Shown here: in pieces, positions 46,580-55,393 of the stretch | Position numbering within the stretch: position 1 is the first letter of the stretch | How the letters are laid out: every line of letters begins with the position of its first letter | From: Flagellimonas myxillae | GTDB lineage: Bacteria; Bacteroidota; Bacteroidia; Flavobacteriales; Flavobacteriaceae | DNA: 64,000 nucleotides | Assembly (NCBI RefSeq): GCF_023502235.1 | Contig: NZ_JAMFLY010000001.1 | Coordinates: forward strand, 930,001 to 994,000 | Direction: 5' to 3' | Program-made: the position numbers and the translations under genes | The notes under the pieces: generated by a model | Told to the model about the DNA's origin: nothing | Database searches by the model: none | Seen by the model: only the letters and a program-made list of their open reading frames with translations

Positions 46580-47167
46580 TTATGGTGCTGGGAGATATCG
46601 ATAATGTCCTATAATCTTAAAGTCAAACAAACAATCTTCAATCACTTGTCCTTGTCCTATGTTATGGACAATGAGGTGACCCTGGCCGTCCCTTGACTTT
46701 TTGTCTATTACAATACCAATGTGGGTGGTGCCTCCACCCAGATTCCAACAGACCACATCCCCGGGTAAATAATCCTTGGCTTGAAGCGTAATGGCTTGTG
46801 ATGCTCCTTGGCGTTTAAAATAGGTCATGAGATTGGGCACCCTTCTATGATCAATATTGGTGTCGGTGGATCGTAGTCCCCAATTTTGGGGATACGCCTG
46901 GAAATTTGCTTTCATGTCCTCATGTACCCGTTGTTGGAGGTCTATTCCTAGTTTTCGATACGCCCTTATCACCACATCGGTGCATACTCCTTTACCGCTT
47001 GGGACATCCCCATTGGGATAATCGATGGAAAAATAACTGGGATCATAGGTCACCTGCTGCTTTGTGAGTTCCAAAGCCGCTTCGGAGAGATCAACCGCCT
47101 CATGGCTGCGCTGCGCAAAACAAATTTGGCAGGTTAAAGCAATTAAGAAAATCCTGAGGCGTATCAT
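46580..47167 (-). CDS. DUF1287 domain protein
   Basis: The 195-residue product has a signal peptide (FLIALTCQICFAQ) and the DUF1287 pattern: GVCTDVVIRAYRKLGIDLQ with a Cys that fits an NlpC/P60-like site, DHRRVPNLM, GDVVCWNLGG and HIGIVIDK. The Cys and His positions suggest a cysteine peptidase-like fold active in the periplasm. The substrate is unknown. It is cotranscribed with the upstream glycosidase (6-nt gap) and the downstream modA (5-nt gap). Confidence 0.88.
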   Translation of the reverse strand: MIRLRIFLIALTCQICFAQRSHEAVDLSEAALELTKQQVTYDPSYFSIDYPNGDVPSGKGVCTDVVIRAYRKLGIDLQQRVHEDMKANFQAYPQNWGLRSTDTNIDHRRVPNLMTYFKRQGASQAITLQAKDYLPGDVVCWNLGGGTTHIGIVIDKKSRDGQGHLIVHNIGQGQVIEDCLFDFKIIGHYRYLPAP

Positions 47168-47173
47168 TCCATT

Positions 47174-48922
47174 TTAGTCGTTCAAATAGGTTTTGGCAAA
47201 CGCAGAGGGAACATGAAAATCGGCTTTGGGCGTATCGGGAATGGTTTTGGCATACCAATTTACCTTACGGCCCCCATGAAAATCAGCTCGAAAGACTCCA
47301 AAGTAGAATTCGTTGGTAATACCAAAGGATTCCAATTCCTTTCTGGAAATACTCCCTTCCACGATATATCCATCGTCTAATTTTTTGGTAGCTAAGGTTA
47401 AGGTTTCAAAATCCCACCCATGGTCGATATTGCGTGGGAAACTCGCTTTAAAATCCAGTACCTGTTTATCCGGTGTCATCTCTGCCCCGTAATATTCAGA
47501 TAACTCTTTATCGGCTGAGAAAAACAACTCCACTCTGTCTGCCCATAACAAGGAACGTTCATTTACATAGTCGACTTCGGTGGGGGTATGGTCTATGGTC
47601 TTAAAATAAAAATAAAAGTGCTCCGGGGTGGCGGTAAAATCAAAATGGGTCTGGTCCTTACCTTTAAGTACCCAAGGGTCGGAGAGTCCAAAGAGATAAT
47701 TGTACTTGCCCCAATCCTCTAGGTTAGCATCCACTTGGAATTCCATGCTACCACCTTGTTCTTGTGCCGTTTCTTTCACGATCGACTTGATAAACTCCAC
47801 CTCTTCTGTTTTGTAGGGAGTTCCATCCGTCCTAAAAATATCGTGAAACCATAGGTCGGGTTCGTCGGTGTATTCTTTTTGCCAGGAATCCCACGGGTAT
47901 ATGGTCTGTGATTTACCAGAAACAAACCCCCAATTGTAGGCAGCCACTTTGTGCTTTTTAAAGATAGGGAGGATTTCCTGAAAGGTTGAGCTGACCGATC
48001 TTGCCATATACTCCGTGCAAAATAGGGGGCGATTGGACTCGGCTAAACGCTCTACCATTTTTGCTGTGGCCTCCGCGTTAGCATAGCAGTGAAAGTTGAT
48101 AACATCCGAATTTTCATAGGCAAATTTGTCGATGTCGCTCATTTGGTCTAAGGTTTTGTTGATGGAGGTCCACACATCGATGCTAATGGGTTGTGACGGA
48201 TTTACCTCCCGGGCCCAAGCATACACCTTTTTAAGCAGTTTCAGGGAATGCACACTCTTGTTTTCGGGCTCCTGTTCGCCATAGCTGTTACCATTACCAT
48301 TACCGGGTTCGTTGTATAAGTCCCAAATCAACACCCGTTTATCGTCCTTAAAATGGGTCATCACTCCCTTTACGTAATCTTCCAACTTCTTATGCTGGGT
48401 AGAATCCACGAGTACTTCGTGCCCTGGACTTTGCACCCAACCGGAGTTGTGCACGTGTGGTTTCGGTTCAGGTTGCTTACCAAGTTGGGGGTAGGGGTTC
48501 CAAACATCATCCAATAGCACCAGCATGGTATTGATGCTATGGCTTTCAGCGATATCAAGATAGGTTTCTACCCGTTTTATCAAGCCTTGTGCATCTTGTT
48601 CCCAGAGCAGGTCATGTAAGAACACCCGCATGGTATTAAAGCCCAAATCCCTTGCCCAGGCTAGCTCCTGGTCAATTAGTTGTGGGTCAAAGGTGTCAGC
48701 CTGCCACATCTCCAACTGGTTGATGGCCGAAGAAGGCGCAAAATTTGCCCCTACCAGCCAATCCTGTTCGTCATACCAGGCATTTATTCTTGTTTCTGAC
48801 CACCGCTCCCCAGTGTTTTGGGAAGGGGTTTCGACTTTTTTGGTTTTTTGTTGGCAAGAACTGGATAAACCAATTACGGCCAGCGCCAGGCAATGGGCTA
48901 AAATTTTACGTGTTGATATCAT
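47174..48922 (-). CDS. Glycoside hydrolase, GH5-like, with C-terminal CBM9-like domain
   Basis: The 582-residue lipoprotein (lipobox LSSSC, lipid Cys 23) has a GH5-like barrel: NTMRVFLHDLLWEQD, the acid/base E205 in LYNEPGNG and the nucleophile E304 in CTEYMAR. The C-terminal 190 residues (from FQVDANLEDW) resemble a CBM9-type carbohydrate-binding module. It likely cleaves beta-mannans, beta-glucans or xylan-like polysaccharides on the cell surface; specificity is not decidable by eye. It is grouped with an esterase, an SGNH esterase and a phosphatase-fold gene upstream. Confidence 0.85.
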   Translation of the reverse strand: MISTRKILAHCLALAVIGLSSSCQQKTKKVETPSQNTGERWSETRINAWYDEQDWLVGANFAPSSAINQLEMWQADTFDPQLIDQELAWARDLGFNTMRVFLHDLLWEQDAQGLIKRVETYLDIAESHSINTMLVLLDDVWNPYPQLGKQPEPKPHVHNSGWVQSPGHEVLVDSTQHKKLEDYVKGVMTHFKDDKRVLIWDLYNEPGNGNGNSYGEQEPENKSVHSLKLLKKVYAWAREVNPSQPISIDVWTSINKTLDQMSDIDKFAYENSDVINFHCYANAEATAKMVERLAESNRPLFCTEYMARSVSSTFQEILPIFKKHKVAAYNWGFVSGKSQTIYPWDSWQKEYTDEPDLWFHDIFRTDGTPYKTEEVEFIKSIVKETAQEQGGSMEFQVDANLEDWGKYNYLFGLSDPWVLKGKDQTHFDFTATPEHFYFYFKTIDHTPTEVDYVNERSLLWADRVELFFSADKELSEYYGAEMTPDKQVLDFKASFPRNIDHGWDFETLTLATKKLDDGYIVEGSISRKELESFGITNEFYFGVFRADFHGGRKVNWYAKTIPDTPKADFHVPSAFAKTYLND

Positions 48923-49031
48923 CGGTTTTGGTTTGGTTGTTGGATTTAGTAAAAGTATAAATATAATCGCTTAAATCTAGGTGTTGTCGAGGCAGATAAC
49001 CTGCCAAGGTTAAAAGATTTTTGACGCATCT

Positions 49032-49946
49032 TTAAAGTTTGTTTGACTTTAACCAATTGGTAAATAAATGAATCCATTGGTCGGTACCGTCTTCTTTTCT
49101 CCCCAGTCCAAAGCCATGACCCCCTTTGGAAAACACATGAACTTCATTAAGTACATTGTGCTCGTTCAATTTGTTGGCGTATAGGGTGGTTTCTTCTACG
49201 CGACAGATATCATCGTCGTTGGTATGGATCAAAAAAGCAGGGGGTGTTTGCTTCGAGACCAAATTGAGAAGATTGTTCCGCACTATTTCCTCCTGGGTCA
49301 TTTCCCTGTGGTACAGTTCCTTCTCTAACCATTGTCTATTGGCATCGGAAAAATTGGTCACCCCGTAAATAAGGGCAGAAAAATCTGGATTCTCTTCCTG
49401 CACCTCACTTTTCCAGAGGCTGGCCACTGTCGCCAAATGGCTCCCTGCCGAAAAGCCAAGTACACCAACTTTAGTTGTGTCGAACCCATATTCATCGGCC
49501 ATTGACCTCAGTAATTTCAGTGATTTCCGGGCATCCGTAATCGGAACCAAATGGGGTTGGGTTGAGGATTCAGGGTTGGGAAGTCTATATTTTAGTACCG
49601 CGGCCGTAATACCTTGGGCCGATAAAGCTTCGGCTACATCGTAGCCTTCATGGTGCATGGCGACCAGGGTGTACCCGCCGCCAGGAAAAATTATCACAGC
49701 TTTGCCGGTATTCTCTCCTTTGGCCTTGTAAACGGTCAATGTAGGTTCCGTTATGTTGAAATGACATAAGGTTCCCCATATTTCTTTCTGATATTCCTTG
49801 AGGTTATTTTCCTTGTAGTAGGGTGTCTGCTCACCTTCCCATAGGGGATATACCGTTTGTGATTGGACCAAATTTCCGATGATCAAAAAAAGAAGGGGTA
49901 GGAGAGCTTGTTTTGTTGTTTTGGGGTTACTAAACTTGATCATCAT
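49032..49946 (-). CDS. Secreted alpha/beta-hydrolase esterase
   Basis: The 304-residue protein has a signal peptide ending in VQSQT and an alpha/beta-hydrolase fold: the oxyanion region GGGYT, nucleophile S166 in GFSAGSHLA, an acidic residue in HTNDDDI and the His in GGHGFGL. It resembles carbohydrate acetyl esterases of the acetylxylan type, which would remove acetyl groups from hemicellulose. It starts 2 nt after the SGNH esterase gene and shares its operon. Confidence 0.85.
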   Translation of the reverse strand: MMIKFSNPKTTKQALLPLLFLIIGNLVQSQTVYPLWEGEQTPYYKENNLKEYQKEIWGTLCHFNITEPTLTVYKAKGENTGKAVIIFPGGGYTLVAMHHEGYDVAEALSAQGITAAVLKYRLPNPESSTQPHLVPITDARKSLKLLRSMADEYGFDTTKVGVLGFSAGSHLATVASLWKSEVQEENPDFSALIYGVTNFSDANRQWLEKELYHREMTQEEIVRNNLLNLVSKQTPPAFLIHTNDDDICRVEETTLYANKLNEHNVLNEVHVFSKGGHGFGLGRKEDGTDQWIHLFTNWLKSNKL

Positions 49947-49948
49947 AG

Positions 49949-50662
49949 CTATTTTTCTTTTTTTATTAGCTGAATGGCTTTATCTGCAAAACGATGGCCC
50001 ATTGTCACATAACCTTCACCGGACATGTGCAGGTCGTTGGTAATTTCCTTACCATTTCTATTGAACCCGTCGTTAAGGTCGTCAGTGTCAATCCAATCAA
50101 ACCGTGAATTGGACTCGGCCACCTTTACCTGAATGTCCCGAATCATGGTCCAATGGGGGTATTTTTCATTGGACATGTCAAAATCGCTCAATCTGCCAAT
50201 TACAAAATTCATTTTGTTGAATGTAAGATCCTTGGCCAACTGTTCGTGCAGGCCCAACAAACTCTCTTCGTAAACATCGCCCAGTTTTTCCCGTGCGTCA
50301 CGTTCACCTTGCATCCAAATAAAGGTTATGGTGGCGATTTTTTGGCCTTGGATTTTGGTGTGCACTTTGGTCATCAAGGAGTCGTACAAATCTGGTTGGG
50401 CCTTTGGACCATCTGGATCCATCGACTTCCACTTTTTGTACCAACGTCGTATAGGCTGACCACCATGGGCATCCTTTACCACAAGGGTGTTTTCGGCTCC
50501 AAACTCGGCTTCAACCCTTGGAGTAAATGACTCTTCTGGTAGCATACCTGCCATGTTGGACTGACCCGACAGGATAAACAAATGCTTACCCGATGGTTCC
50601 GGACTGCACGATATAAGGATTAAGGCCATCCAGCACAATCCGAAGACAGTTTTTGTTTTCAT
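49949..50662 (-). CDS. SGNH carbohydrate esterase (SASA/CE6-like)
   Basis: The 237-residue lipoprotein (lipobox LISC-S, lipid Cys 19) has the SGNH sequence blocks: GQSNM with S35 as nucleophile, WMQGERDA and the C-terminal DLHMSGEGY with Asp and His. Proteins of this kind deacetylate xylan or sialic acids. It is adjacent to an alpha/beta-hydrolase and a GH5-like enzyme, which favours plant or algal polysaccharides as substrate. Confidence 0.88.
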   Translation of the reverse strand: MKTKTVFGLCWMALILISCSPEPSGKHLFILSGQSNMAGMLPEESFTPRVEAEFGAENTLVVKDAHGGQPIRRWYKKWKSMDPDGPKAQPDLYDSLMTKVHTKIQGQKIATITFIWMQGERDAREKLGDVYEESLLGLHEQLAKDLTFNKMNFVIGRLSDFDMSNEKYPHWTMIRDIQVKVAESNSRFDWIDTDDLNDGFNRNGKEITNDLHMSGEGYVTMGHRFADKAIQLIKKEK

Positions 50663-50727
50663 CGTTTTTGGTTTGTCAGTTCGTATGGTTCGTTCAAAGG
50701 ACGACCAAACACTTTTTATATAAGGCG

Positions 50728-51642
50728 CTATTCTTTTTGACTAAAATCAAACTCGGCCATTATGGGAAAATGATCGGATAGCGCCTCTGTTTCACCACTG
50801 TTGTAGGTAGTCACCCCAATACAAGATTTGGAAATCACTGGGCTGGACAGTATATAATCTATGCGTTCCCTGGTTAGGATTACCTCTTCCATGTTTTCCC
50901 TATACGACCCCATTAAAACGGGAGAGGGGTAGGTAAATCGGTCGCGGACATCGTTGAAATTCTTGCTTAAATCTATCGAGGGTAATCCTAAGAAAGTTGA
51001 AATAGGGGCGAAATCAAAAGTTCCGAGCCTTAAGTTGGAATATTTATCCGACTCCCCTTTGGCGTACTTCTGTAGCAGCGATTTGTTATGTTTTAGCGCT
51101 TCTCCATCAAAGGGAGAGTGTGCATTAAAGTCCCCAAGCACCATGAAAGTATCAGTATGGGCGGCTTTTATTTTTTCAGAAATAATTCCCGCTTCCTTCA
51201 ACCTAAAATTGGCATCGGCAGGGGAGAGGTGTACCACAAAAAAGTCTATCCCATAGGTCTTACAATGTAGCATACCATGCCAAAGGGAGTCCAAGGCGCG
51301 TTCTTTGAGTACAATGGGTTTTTTGGACGTGAGCCCAACTGGATACCCTTTGGTTTTCAATATTTTGGAGTAGGGATGCCCCCATTTTGCCGCATCAGCC
51401 TTGAGTTTTTCCTCGGTATATCCACATAGCTCCTGTAAAGCCAGTACATCGGGGTCTTTGCTTTTAATCCAATCAATGAATTTAGTCTGCCTTTCAGTGT
51501 CTTTTCCCCAATCAAATCCGTTCCAAATATTATAGGTCATGACCTTTAGTTTGGTTTGGGACTGCTGAGCGATTCCATTGGAACAACATAATAATAAGGC
51601 AAGAAGCAGCGTGATTTTTTGAGTCCAGTGAGGAGATGTCAT
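50728..51642 (-). CDS. Endonuclease/exonuclease/phosphatase-fold protein
   Basis: The 304-residue protein has a signal peptide (LLLALLLCCSNGIAQQ) and an EEP fold: MTYNIWNGFD at the start, LQELCG, GDFNAHSP and SDHFPIMAEF at the end. These are the metal-binding and catalytic segments. It is exported, so it may hydrolyse a phosphate ester outside the cell. It is 65 nt upstream of the SGNH esterase gene in the same direction. Confidence 0.88.
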   Translation of the reverse strand: MTSPHWTQKITLLLALLLCCSNGIAQQSQTKLKVMTYNIWNGFDWGKDTERQTKFIDWIKSKDPDVLALQELCGYTEEKLKADAAKWGHPYSKILKTKGYPVGLTSKKPIVLKERALDSLWHGMLHCKTYGIDFFVVHLSPADANFRLKEAGIISEKIKAAHTDTFMVLGDFNAHSPFDGEALKHNKSLLQKYAKGESDKYSNLRLGTFDFAPISTFLGLPSIDLSKNFNDVRDRFTYPSPVLMGSYRENMEEVILTRERIDYILSSPVISKSCIGVTTYNSGETEALSDHFPIMAEFDFSQKE

Positions 51643-51788
51643 TTTGAAAGTTGAGTTTATAAATTAATCGTATTCCATGCGGTACTTGCAGCGACCAAAT
51701 TAAAGTACTGATTTTTCAGGTTACAAAGAGGTGAACCGGCAGATTTGACAGGTTTTATAACAACAAATAACGGAAAGTTGGAAAATTT

Positions 51789-52325
51789 CTATAGACCGCT
51801 GTTCAAAAATTGGGTTGCGATTCCATCCACAGTTTTGTGACTGTCTTCCCAAGCATCGTATACCTCATTTGCCCAATTCTTTAAGAGGGGCATTAGGTCA
51901 CTTTTTTCTGAATAAGCTTTCACAATATCAGTAGATGTAATTTTACCCCTTTTATGAATATCCGGAGGAGATAAAAACTCATCTTGCCTACCCACCTTAT
52001 ACTTATTTATACAATTACTTAACTGGGTGGTTAGATGATAATACCAATTTACCTTGTAATTGAAAATTAAATGCAAGCGGGCTAGGTGCAAGTGATTGCT
52101 CCACCTACCATGGATCTCCGGATGTTGCAAAACATGGGCATCTACTAAGTAAAATCTATAGACTTGATTTTCCTTCCTATGAAGTTCCATGTTTTCAAGA
52201 TCCAGCGCAAAAATTTCCAAACATTCGTGGATGCCCCTTTGGGTATTTGCACCACAGAATTGGCAGCTTCCCTTGGCGATGAGGGTAATTCCATTCTTTT
52301 CGGCCAATTCTAAATAATCTTGCAT
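51789..52325 (-). CDS. DUF5946-like protein
   Basis: The 178-residue cytoplasmic protein has a CQFCGA zinc-ribbon-like pair at its N-terminus and the central VDAHVLQHPEIHGRWSNHLH stretch that resembles DUF5946. It has no signal peptide or membrane helix. Its function is unknown. It is a single gene between the polysaccharide cluster and a secreted protein gene. Confidence 0.7.
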   Translation of the reverse strand: MQDYLELAEKNGITLIAKGSCQFCGANTQRGIHECLEIFALDLENMELHRKENQVYRFYLVDAHVLQHPEIHGRWSNHLHLARLHLIFNYKVNWYYHLTTQLSNCINKYKVGRQDEFLSPPDIHKRGKITSTDIVKAYSEKSDLMPLLKNWANEVYDAWEDSHKTVDGIATQFLNSGL

Positions 52326-52356
52326 CGCAAAAGTGCTAAATACACGTCAATTTTTG

Positions 52357-52941
52357 TTAATTAATGCAATTATTGTACAAACTGTACAGTTCCACGGCTT
52401 CCATGTTCCGCATTTCCTTATTGCTATAATCCGTCGCCAAACTGGGGCATTCATACATAAATTCCCGCGCCTTTCGCTTATAGGATTTTGCAGAGTGATC
52501 ACTGTATATGGTCTTTAACGGATAGGCTTTATTGTCACTTTTCTTCCAAAGCCAAAACTCGGTGGACCTGCCTCCATAAAAACCGGAAAGCGGCCCGCCA
52601 ATATGAACCATGTTGAAGCAAACCAAGGGGTGTTTTCCATTGATCAATACCTTGAAGAACAACTTTTTGCATTTCTTGTCTACTGGAATAGCGTAAATAA
52701 CACCTCGATGTTTTACTGTCACACTGTCCACTTCCACAGCCTTGAAGGTTTGCTTTTTTCCACTGGTTTCATTGCCCCAATAAAATACCCTTGGATTCTT
52801 TTTTTGAATACCGGCCGCTATCCTGGAGAATTCTACAAATCCTGGCAATACGGTTCCGTTGCTCAAGTAAATGGTCCCCGAAGACCTCTCTTGCCCATGG
52901 ACAGAAATACCGAACAGGAGTAGGACTAGTAGATATTTCAT
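52357..52941 (-). CDS. Secreted protein of unknown function
   Basis: The 194-residue product has a signal peptide ending in GISVHGQE. The mature part is beta-rich and basic (KKCKKLFFKVL, YSDHSAKSYKRKAREFM) with four cysteines. I recognise no domain. It is monocistronic, divergent to none, and sits between DUF5946 and TonB-like genes. Confidence 0.62.
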   Translation of the reverse strand: MKYLLVLLLFGISVHGQERSSGTIYLSNGTVLPGFVEFSRIAAGIQKKNPRVFYWGNETSGKKQTFKAVEVDSVTVKHRGVIYAIPVDKKCKKLFFKVLINGKHPLVCFNMVHIGGPLSGFYGGRSTEFWLWKKSDNKAYPLKTIYSDHSAKSYKRKAREFMYECPSLATDYSNKEMRNMEAVELYSLYNNCIN

Positions 52942-52988
52942 GGATTCAGTTTTGAAAAATGCGAATGGTTCACTGATGTTTTATCCTA

Positions 52989-53630
52989 TTATTGGAGTCG
53001 AAATGTAATGGGCATGGTATAGTGGACCATAATATTTTGCCCATCTTTTTGGTACGGATTCAGTTTTTTTAATGAATTCATTATTCTAAAACATTCGGTG
53101 TCCAACGACTTATACCCTTTTTCAAGAATTCGTAAGTTACCCACATTTCCATCCTTATCTATAGTGAATTGTATCCCGACCCTTCCTTGAATTCCATTAG
53201 CCTGGGCTGTTTCAGGATAGCGGAACTTTTTTCGAATATGCTGTTGTATAATTTTGGAATTTTCATCTGACATAGGGGCAATACCCAATGCTTTGTATCG
53301 GATTGCATTTTCAGGAACCAACTCTCCATATTGCAAGACAAAATCATAATTCCGTTCGGATTCAACATTTCCTTTCTTGTCGAACCACTTCCAAATGCCA
53401 TAGGGTTGTTCGCCCAAATATGCCTTCGTCCATATAATTTGTCCACTTTTGGTTTTGGAGAACAATTCGGAGACCACACTGTCATTTTCTTTTTTCAATT
53501 CCTTTTTAAAAGCTCCTTTATGCACTTGTTTATAGCCATATTTATCGGAATAATAAGTGGTTCCGATTTCAATTTGTCCAGTTGCAAAGGTTGTGCATAG
53601 CAAGAGTAGCATTGCAGTAATTTGTTTCAT
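52989..53630 (-). CDS. Secreted protein with TonB C-terminal domain
   Basis: About 213 residues from the ATG at 53630, giving a signal peptide ending in FATGQ. The N-terminal half has MORN-like repeats (GIWKWFDKKGN) and the C-terminal 90 residues form a TonB C-terminal fold (IQGRVGIQFTIDKDGNVGNLRILEKG). It lacks a membrane anchor near its N-terminus beyond the signal peptide, so it is a periplasmic TonB-like protein rather than a classic energy transducer. Its start codon overlaps the end of the GNAT gene (ATGA). Confidence 0.83.
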   Translation of the reverse strand: MKQITAMLLLLCTTFATGQIEIGTTYYSDKYGYKQVHKGAFKKELKKENDSVVSELFSKTKSGQIIWTKAYLGEQPYGIWKWFDKKGNVESERNYDFVLQYGELVPENAIRYKALGIAPMSDENSKIIQQHIRKKFRYPETAQANGIQGRVGIQFTIDKDGNVGNLRILEKGYKSLDTECFRIMNSLKKLNPYQKDGQNIMVHYTMPITFRLQ

Positions 53631-54100
53631 GTAGTCTGTTTTTTCCATTTTATTTTAACGGCTGATATGTGGTCAAGTTCTAATCTAGTTTCCGGTATTT
53701 TTTTGAATCCATGTTTCAAGTAAAACCCCAAGGGGGATTTGTAGGGCTGACCATTCCTTTTATGATCCTTATTGTGATCGATTACCCAACCATTCAGTAT
53801 GGATTCTTTTTGTTTGGCCATGTTCAAAATCTTGGTCCCGAGACCTTTGCCCTGAACCTTGGAACTTAATATAATGGCGAACCATTTTTCGTTTTCACGA
53901 GTGAAATCAAAATACCAAGCTTGTATTTTCTCACTTGCATCTTTCACCAAAATATGTGATTGTTCCGATAAATTTTCGAGATAGCTTTCGAATTCCCCAA
54001 GGTTTTTATAGTTCAATTTTTCTGGATATTCATTGTTCCACAGTTCGAGAATTTCTCTGTGATATATTTTTGGAAGTTTGGTAAGTATACTAAAATCCAC
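53627..54100 (-). CDS. GNAT family N-acetyltransferase
   Basis: The 157-residue protein has a GNAT fold with the acetyl-CoA-binding KVQGKGLGTKIL motif near residue 85 and the strand WFAIILSS before it. The acceptor is unknown. It is the first gene of a two-gene operon with the TonB-like gene (4-nt overlap). Confidence 0.88.
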   Translation of the reverse strand: MDFSILTKLPKIYHREILELWNNEYPEKLNYKNLGEFESYLENLSEQSHILVKDASEKIQAWYFDFTRENEKWFAIILSSKVQGKGLGTKILNMAKQKESILNGWVIDHNKDHKRNGQPYKSPLGFYLKHGFKKIPETRLELDHISAVKIKWKKQTT

Positions 54101-54150
54101 AAATAGGGTTATTGCCTAAAGATACCACATCAAATTTCTGTTATCAAGTT

Positions 54151-54181
54151 ATAAGCTTTATTGCGGGGGAAGAGGGCTTCA
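54151..54181. repeat. Degenerate copy of the tRNA-Ser 3' end
   Basis: The sequence around 54161-54181 matches 54321-54341, the 3' part of the downstream tRNA-Ser gene and its boundary, at 19 of 21 positions (TTGCGG, then GGAAGAGGG, then TTC). The similarity extends about 10 nt into the flanking AGCTTT. It lies 140 nt from the tRNA gene in the same orientation. Confidence 0.6.
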
Positions 54182-54284
54182 TTGCAAGAGATACATCCCG
54201 AATTGGAATCCAATACCATGAAAAACTCCTAATAGCGCCATTTTTATTTTTTATTGCAAATTGAAACCAGTAATGTTTGCTCCA

Positions 54285-54318
54285 AAAAATAAAAAAGCTT
54301 CACCAAGGTGAAGCTTTT
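54285..54318 (-). terminator. Rho-independent terminator of tRNA-Ser
   Basis: On the minus strand a perfect 12-bp stem (AAAAGCTTCACC with GGTGAAGCTTTT, 2-nt apex) is followed by T-rich sequence. It starts 5 nt after the tRNA. Confidence 0.85.
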
Positions 54319-54323
54319 CTTTG

Positions 54324-54408
54324 CGGAGGAAGAGGGATTCGAACCCCCGGAGGTGTGACCCTCAACAGTTTTCAAGACTGCCGCATTCGACCACTCTGCC
54401 ATTCCTCC
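54324..54408 (-). tRNA. tRNA-Ser(TGA)
   Basis: The complement forms a full cloverleaf of about 85 nt: acceptor stem GGAGGAA with TTCCTCC, discriminator G, D arm, anticodon loop CTTGAAA with anticodon TGA, a long variable arm (class II, as in tRNA-Ser) and the T arm GGTTCGAATCC. CCA is not encoded. It reads UCA/UCG-type serine codons. Confidence 0.95.
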
Positions 54409-54463
54409 AATGTTTGCGGGCTTGCCCGCCCTTTACATCCTTTTACCGTTGCAAAGGCGGGTG

Positions 54464-54471
54464 CAAATATA
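54464..54471 (-). promoter_or_regulatory. Likely -7 box of the tRNA-Ser promoter
   Basis: TATATTTG on the minus strand is a perfect Bacteroidetes -7 box about 55 nt upstream of the mature tRNA; the -33 element is weak. A GC-rich hairpin (54416-54429) lies in the predicted 5' leader. Confidence 0.5.
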
Positions 54472-54556
54472 GTAAGCTTTTTTATTTCCGTAAAAACCTG
54501 AACACTTTATTTTATTTAAGATTTCCATTCCATTTATACCACTTACATTTGCCTCC

Positions 54557-55312
54557 ATGGATCAGTGGTACCATTATGTACTTTTGGTTGTGGTCGGTTT
54601 TGCCGTGGGATTTATCAACACCATTGCGGGTGGAGGGTCCCTATTGGCCCTGCCCACACTCATTTTTATGGGGCTCCCGCCTAGCGTGGCCAATGGAACA
54701 AATAGGGTGGCCATTGTAATTCAAACATCCTTGGCAACCGCCGGGTTCAAAAGCAAAGGCGTATCAACGTTCCCTTTTAATGCATACTTGGGAATATCCG
54801 CATTGATAGGAGCAATTATTGGGGCTCAAATTGCTGTGGATATCAAGGGAGAGACCTTCAACCGAATCTTGGCCGTTGTTATGTTGGTGGTAGTGGTGAT
54901 CATAGTCTTTAAACCAAAAATAAAAGTTGAAGAGTTGGCAGAGCGAACCAAGGGAAAGTACCTTTGGATTGGAATAATCGCTTTCTTTTTTATTGGAATT
55001 TATGGTGGTTTTATTAATGCAGGAATAGGGTTTGTCATCATTTTATTTTTGCACTATGTGAACAGAATGAATTTAGTGAGGGTCAATGCTACAAAAGTTT
55101 CGGTGGTCTTGGCCTATACACTTTCGGCCTTGACTGTTTTTATAGTAAATGATAAGGTAGATTGGATTGCAGGGCTCACCTTGGCCATTGGTACTGGATT
55201 GGGAGGTTGGGTTTCCAGCCGTGTATCGGTAAACAAAGGCGATGGATTCGTAAAAATATTTTTAATAATTATGGTTATTGTAATGGCTATAAAACTGTGG
55301 TTTTTTGGGTAA
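54557..55312 (+). CDS. TSUP/TauE-SafE family permease
   Basis: The 251-residue inner-membrane protein has eight or so membrane helices and the TSUP landmarks GFINTIAGGGSLLALPTLI near the start and GGFINAGIGFVIILFL in the second half. These proteins export sulfite or small organosulfonates, but the substrate is not predictable. A TACATTTG -7 box at 54544-54551 lies 5 nt before the ATG. Heptamer repeats follow its stop codon. Confidence 0.92.
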   Translation: MDQWYHYVLLVVVGFAVGFINTIAGGGSLLALPTLIFMGLPPSVANGTNRVAIVIQTSLATAGFKSKGVSTFPFNAYLGISALIGAIIGAQIAVDIKGETFNRILAVVMLVVVVIIVFKPKIKVEELAERTKGKYLWIGIIAFFFIGIYGGFINAGIGFVIILFLHYVNRMNLVRVNATKVSVVLAYTLSALTVFIVNDKVDWIAGLTLAIGTGLGGWVSSRVSVNKGDGFVKIFLIIMVIVMAIKLWFFG

Positions 55313-55389
55313 TCAATGTCCAATTATCAATAACCAATGATCAATAACCAATAACCAATAACGAACAACACATAACCATTAACAATATA
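55313..55389. repeat. Tandem heptamer repeat (YCAATNA)n before the aminotransferase gene
   Basis: 11 units of 7 bp in exact register: TCAATGT, CCAATTA, TCAATAA, CCAATGA, TCAATAA, CCAATAA (twice), then degenerate units. It fills the whole gap between the TSUP gene and the aminotransferase gene. Confidence 0.85.
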
Positions 55390-55393
55390 AAAG

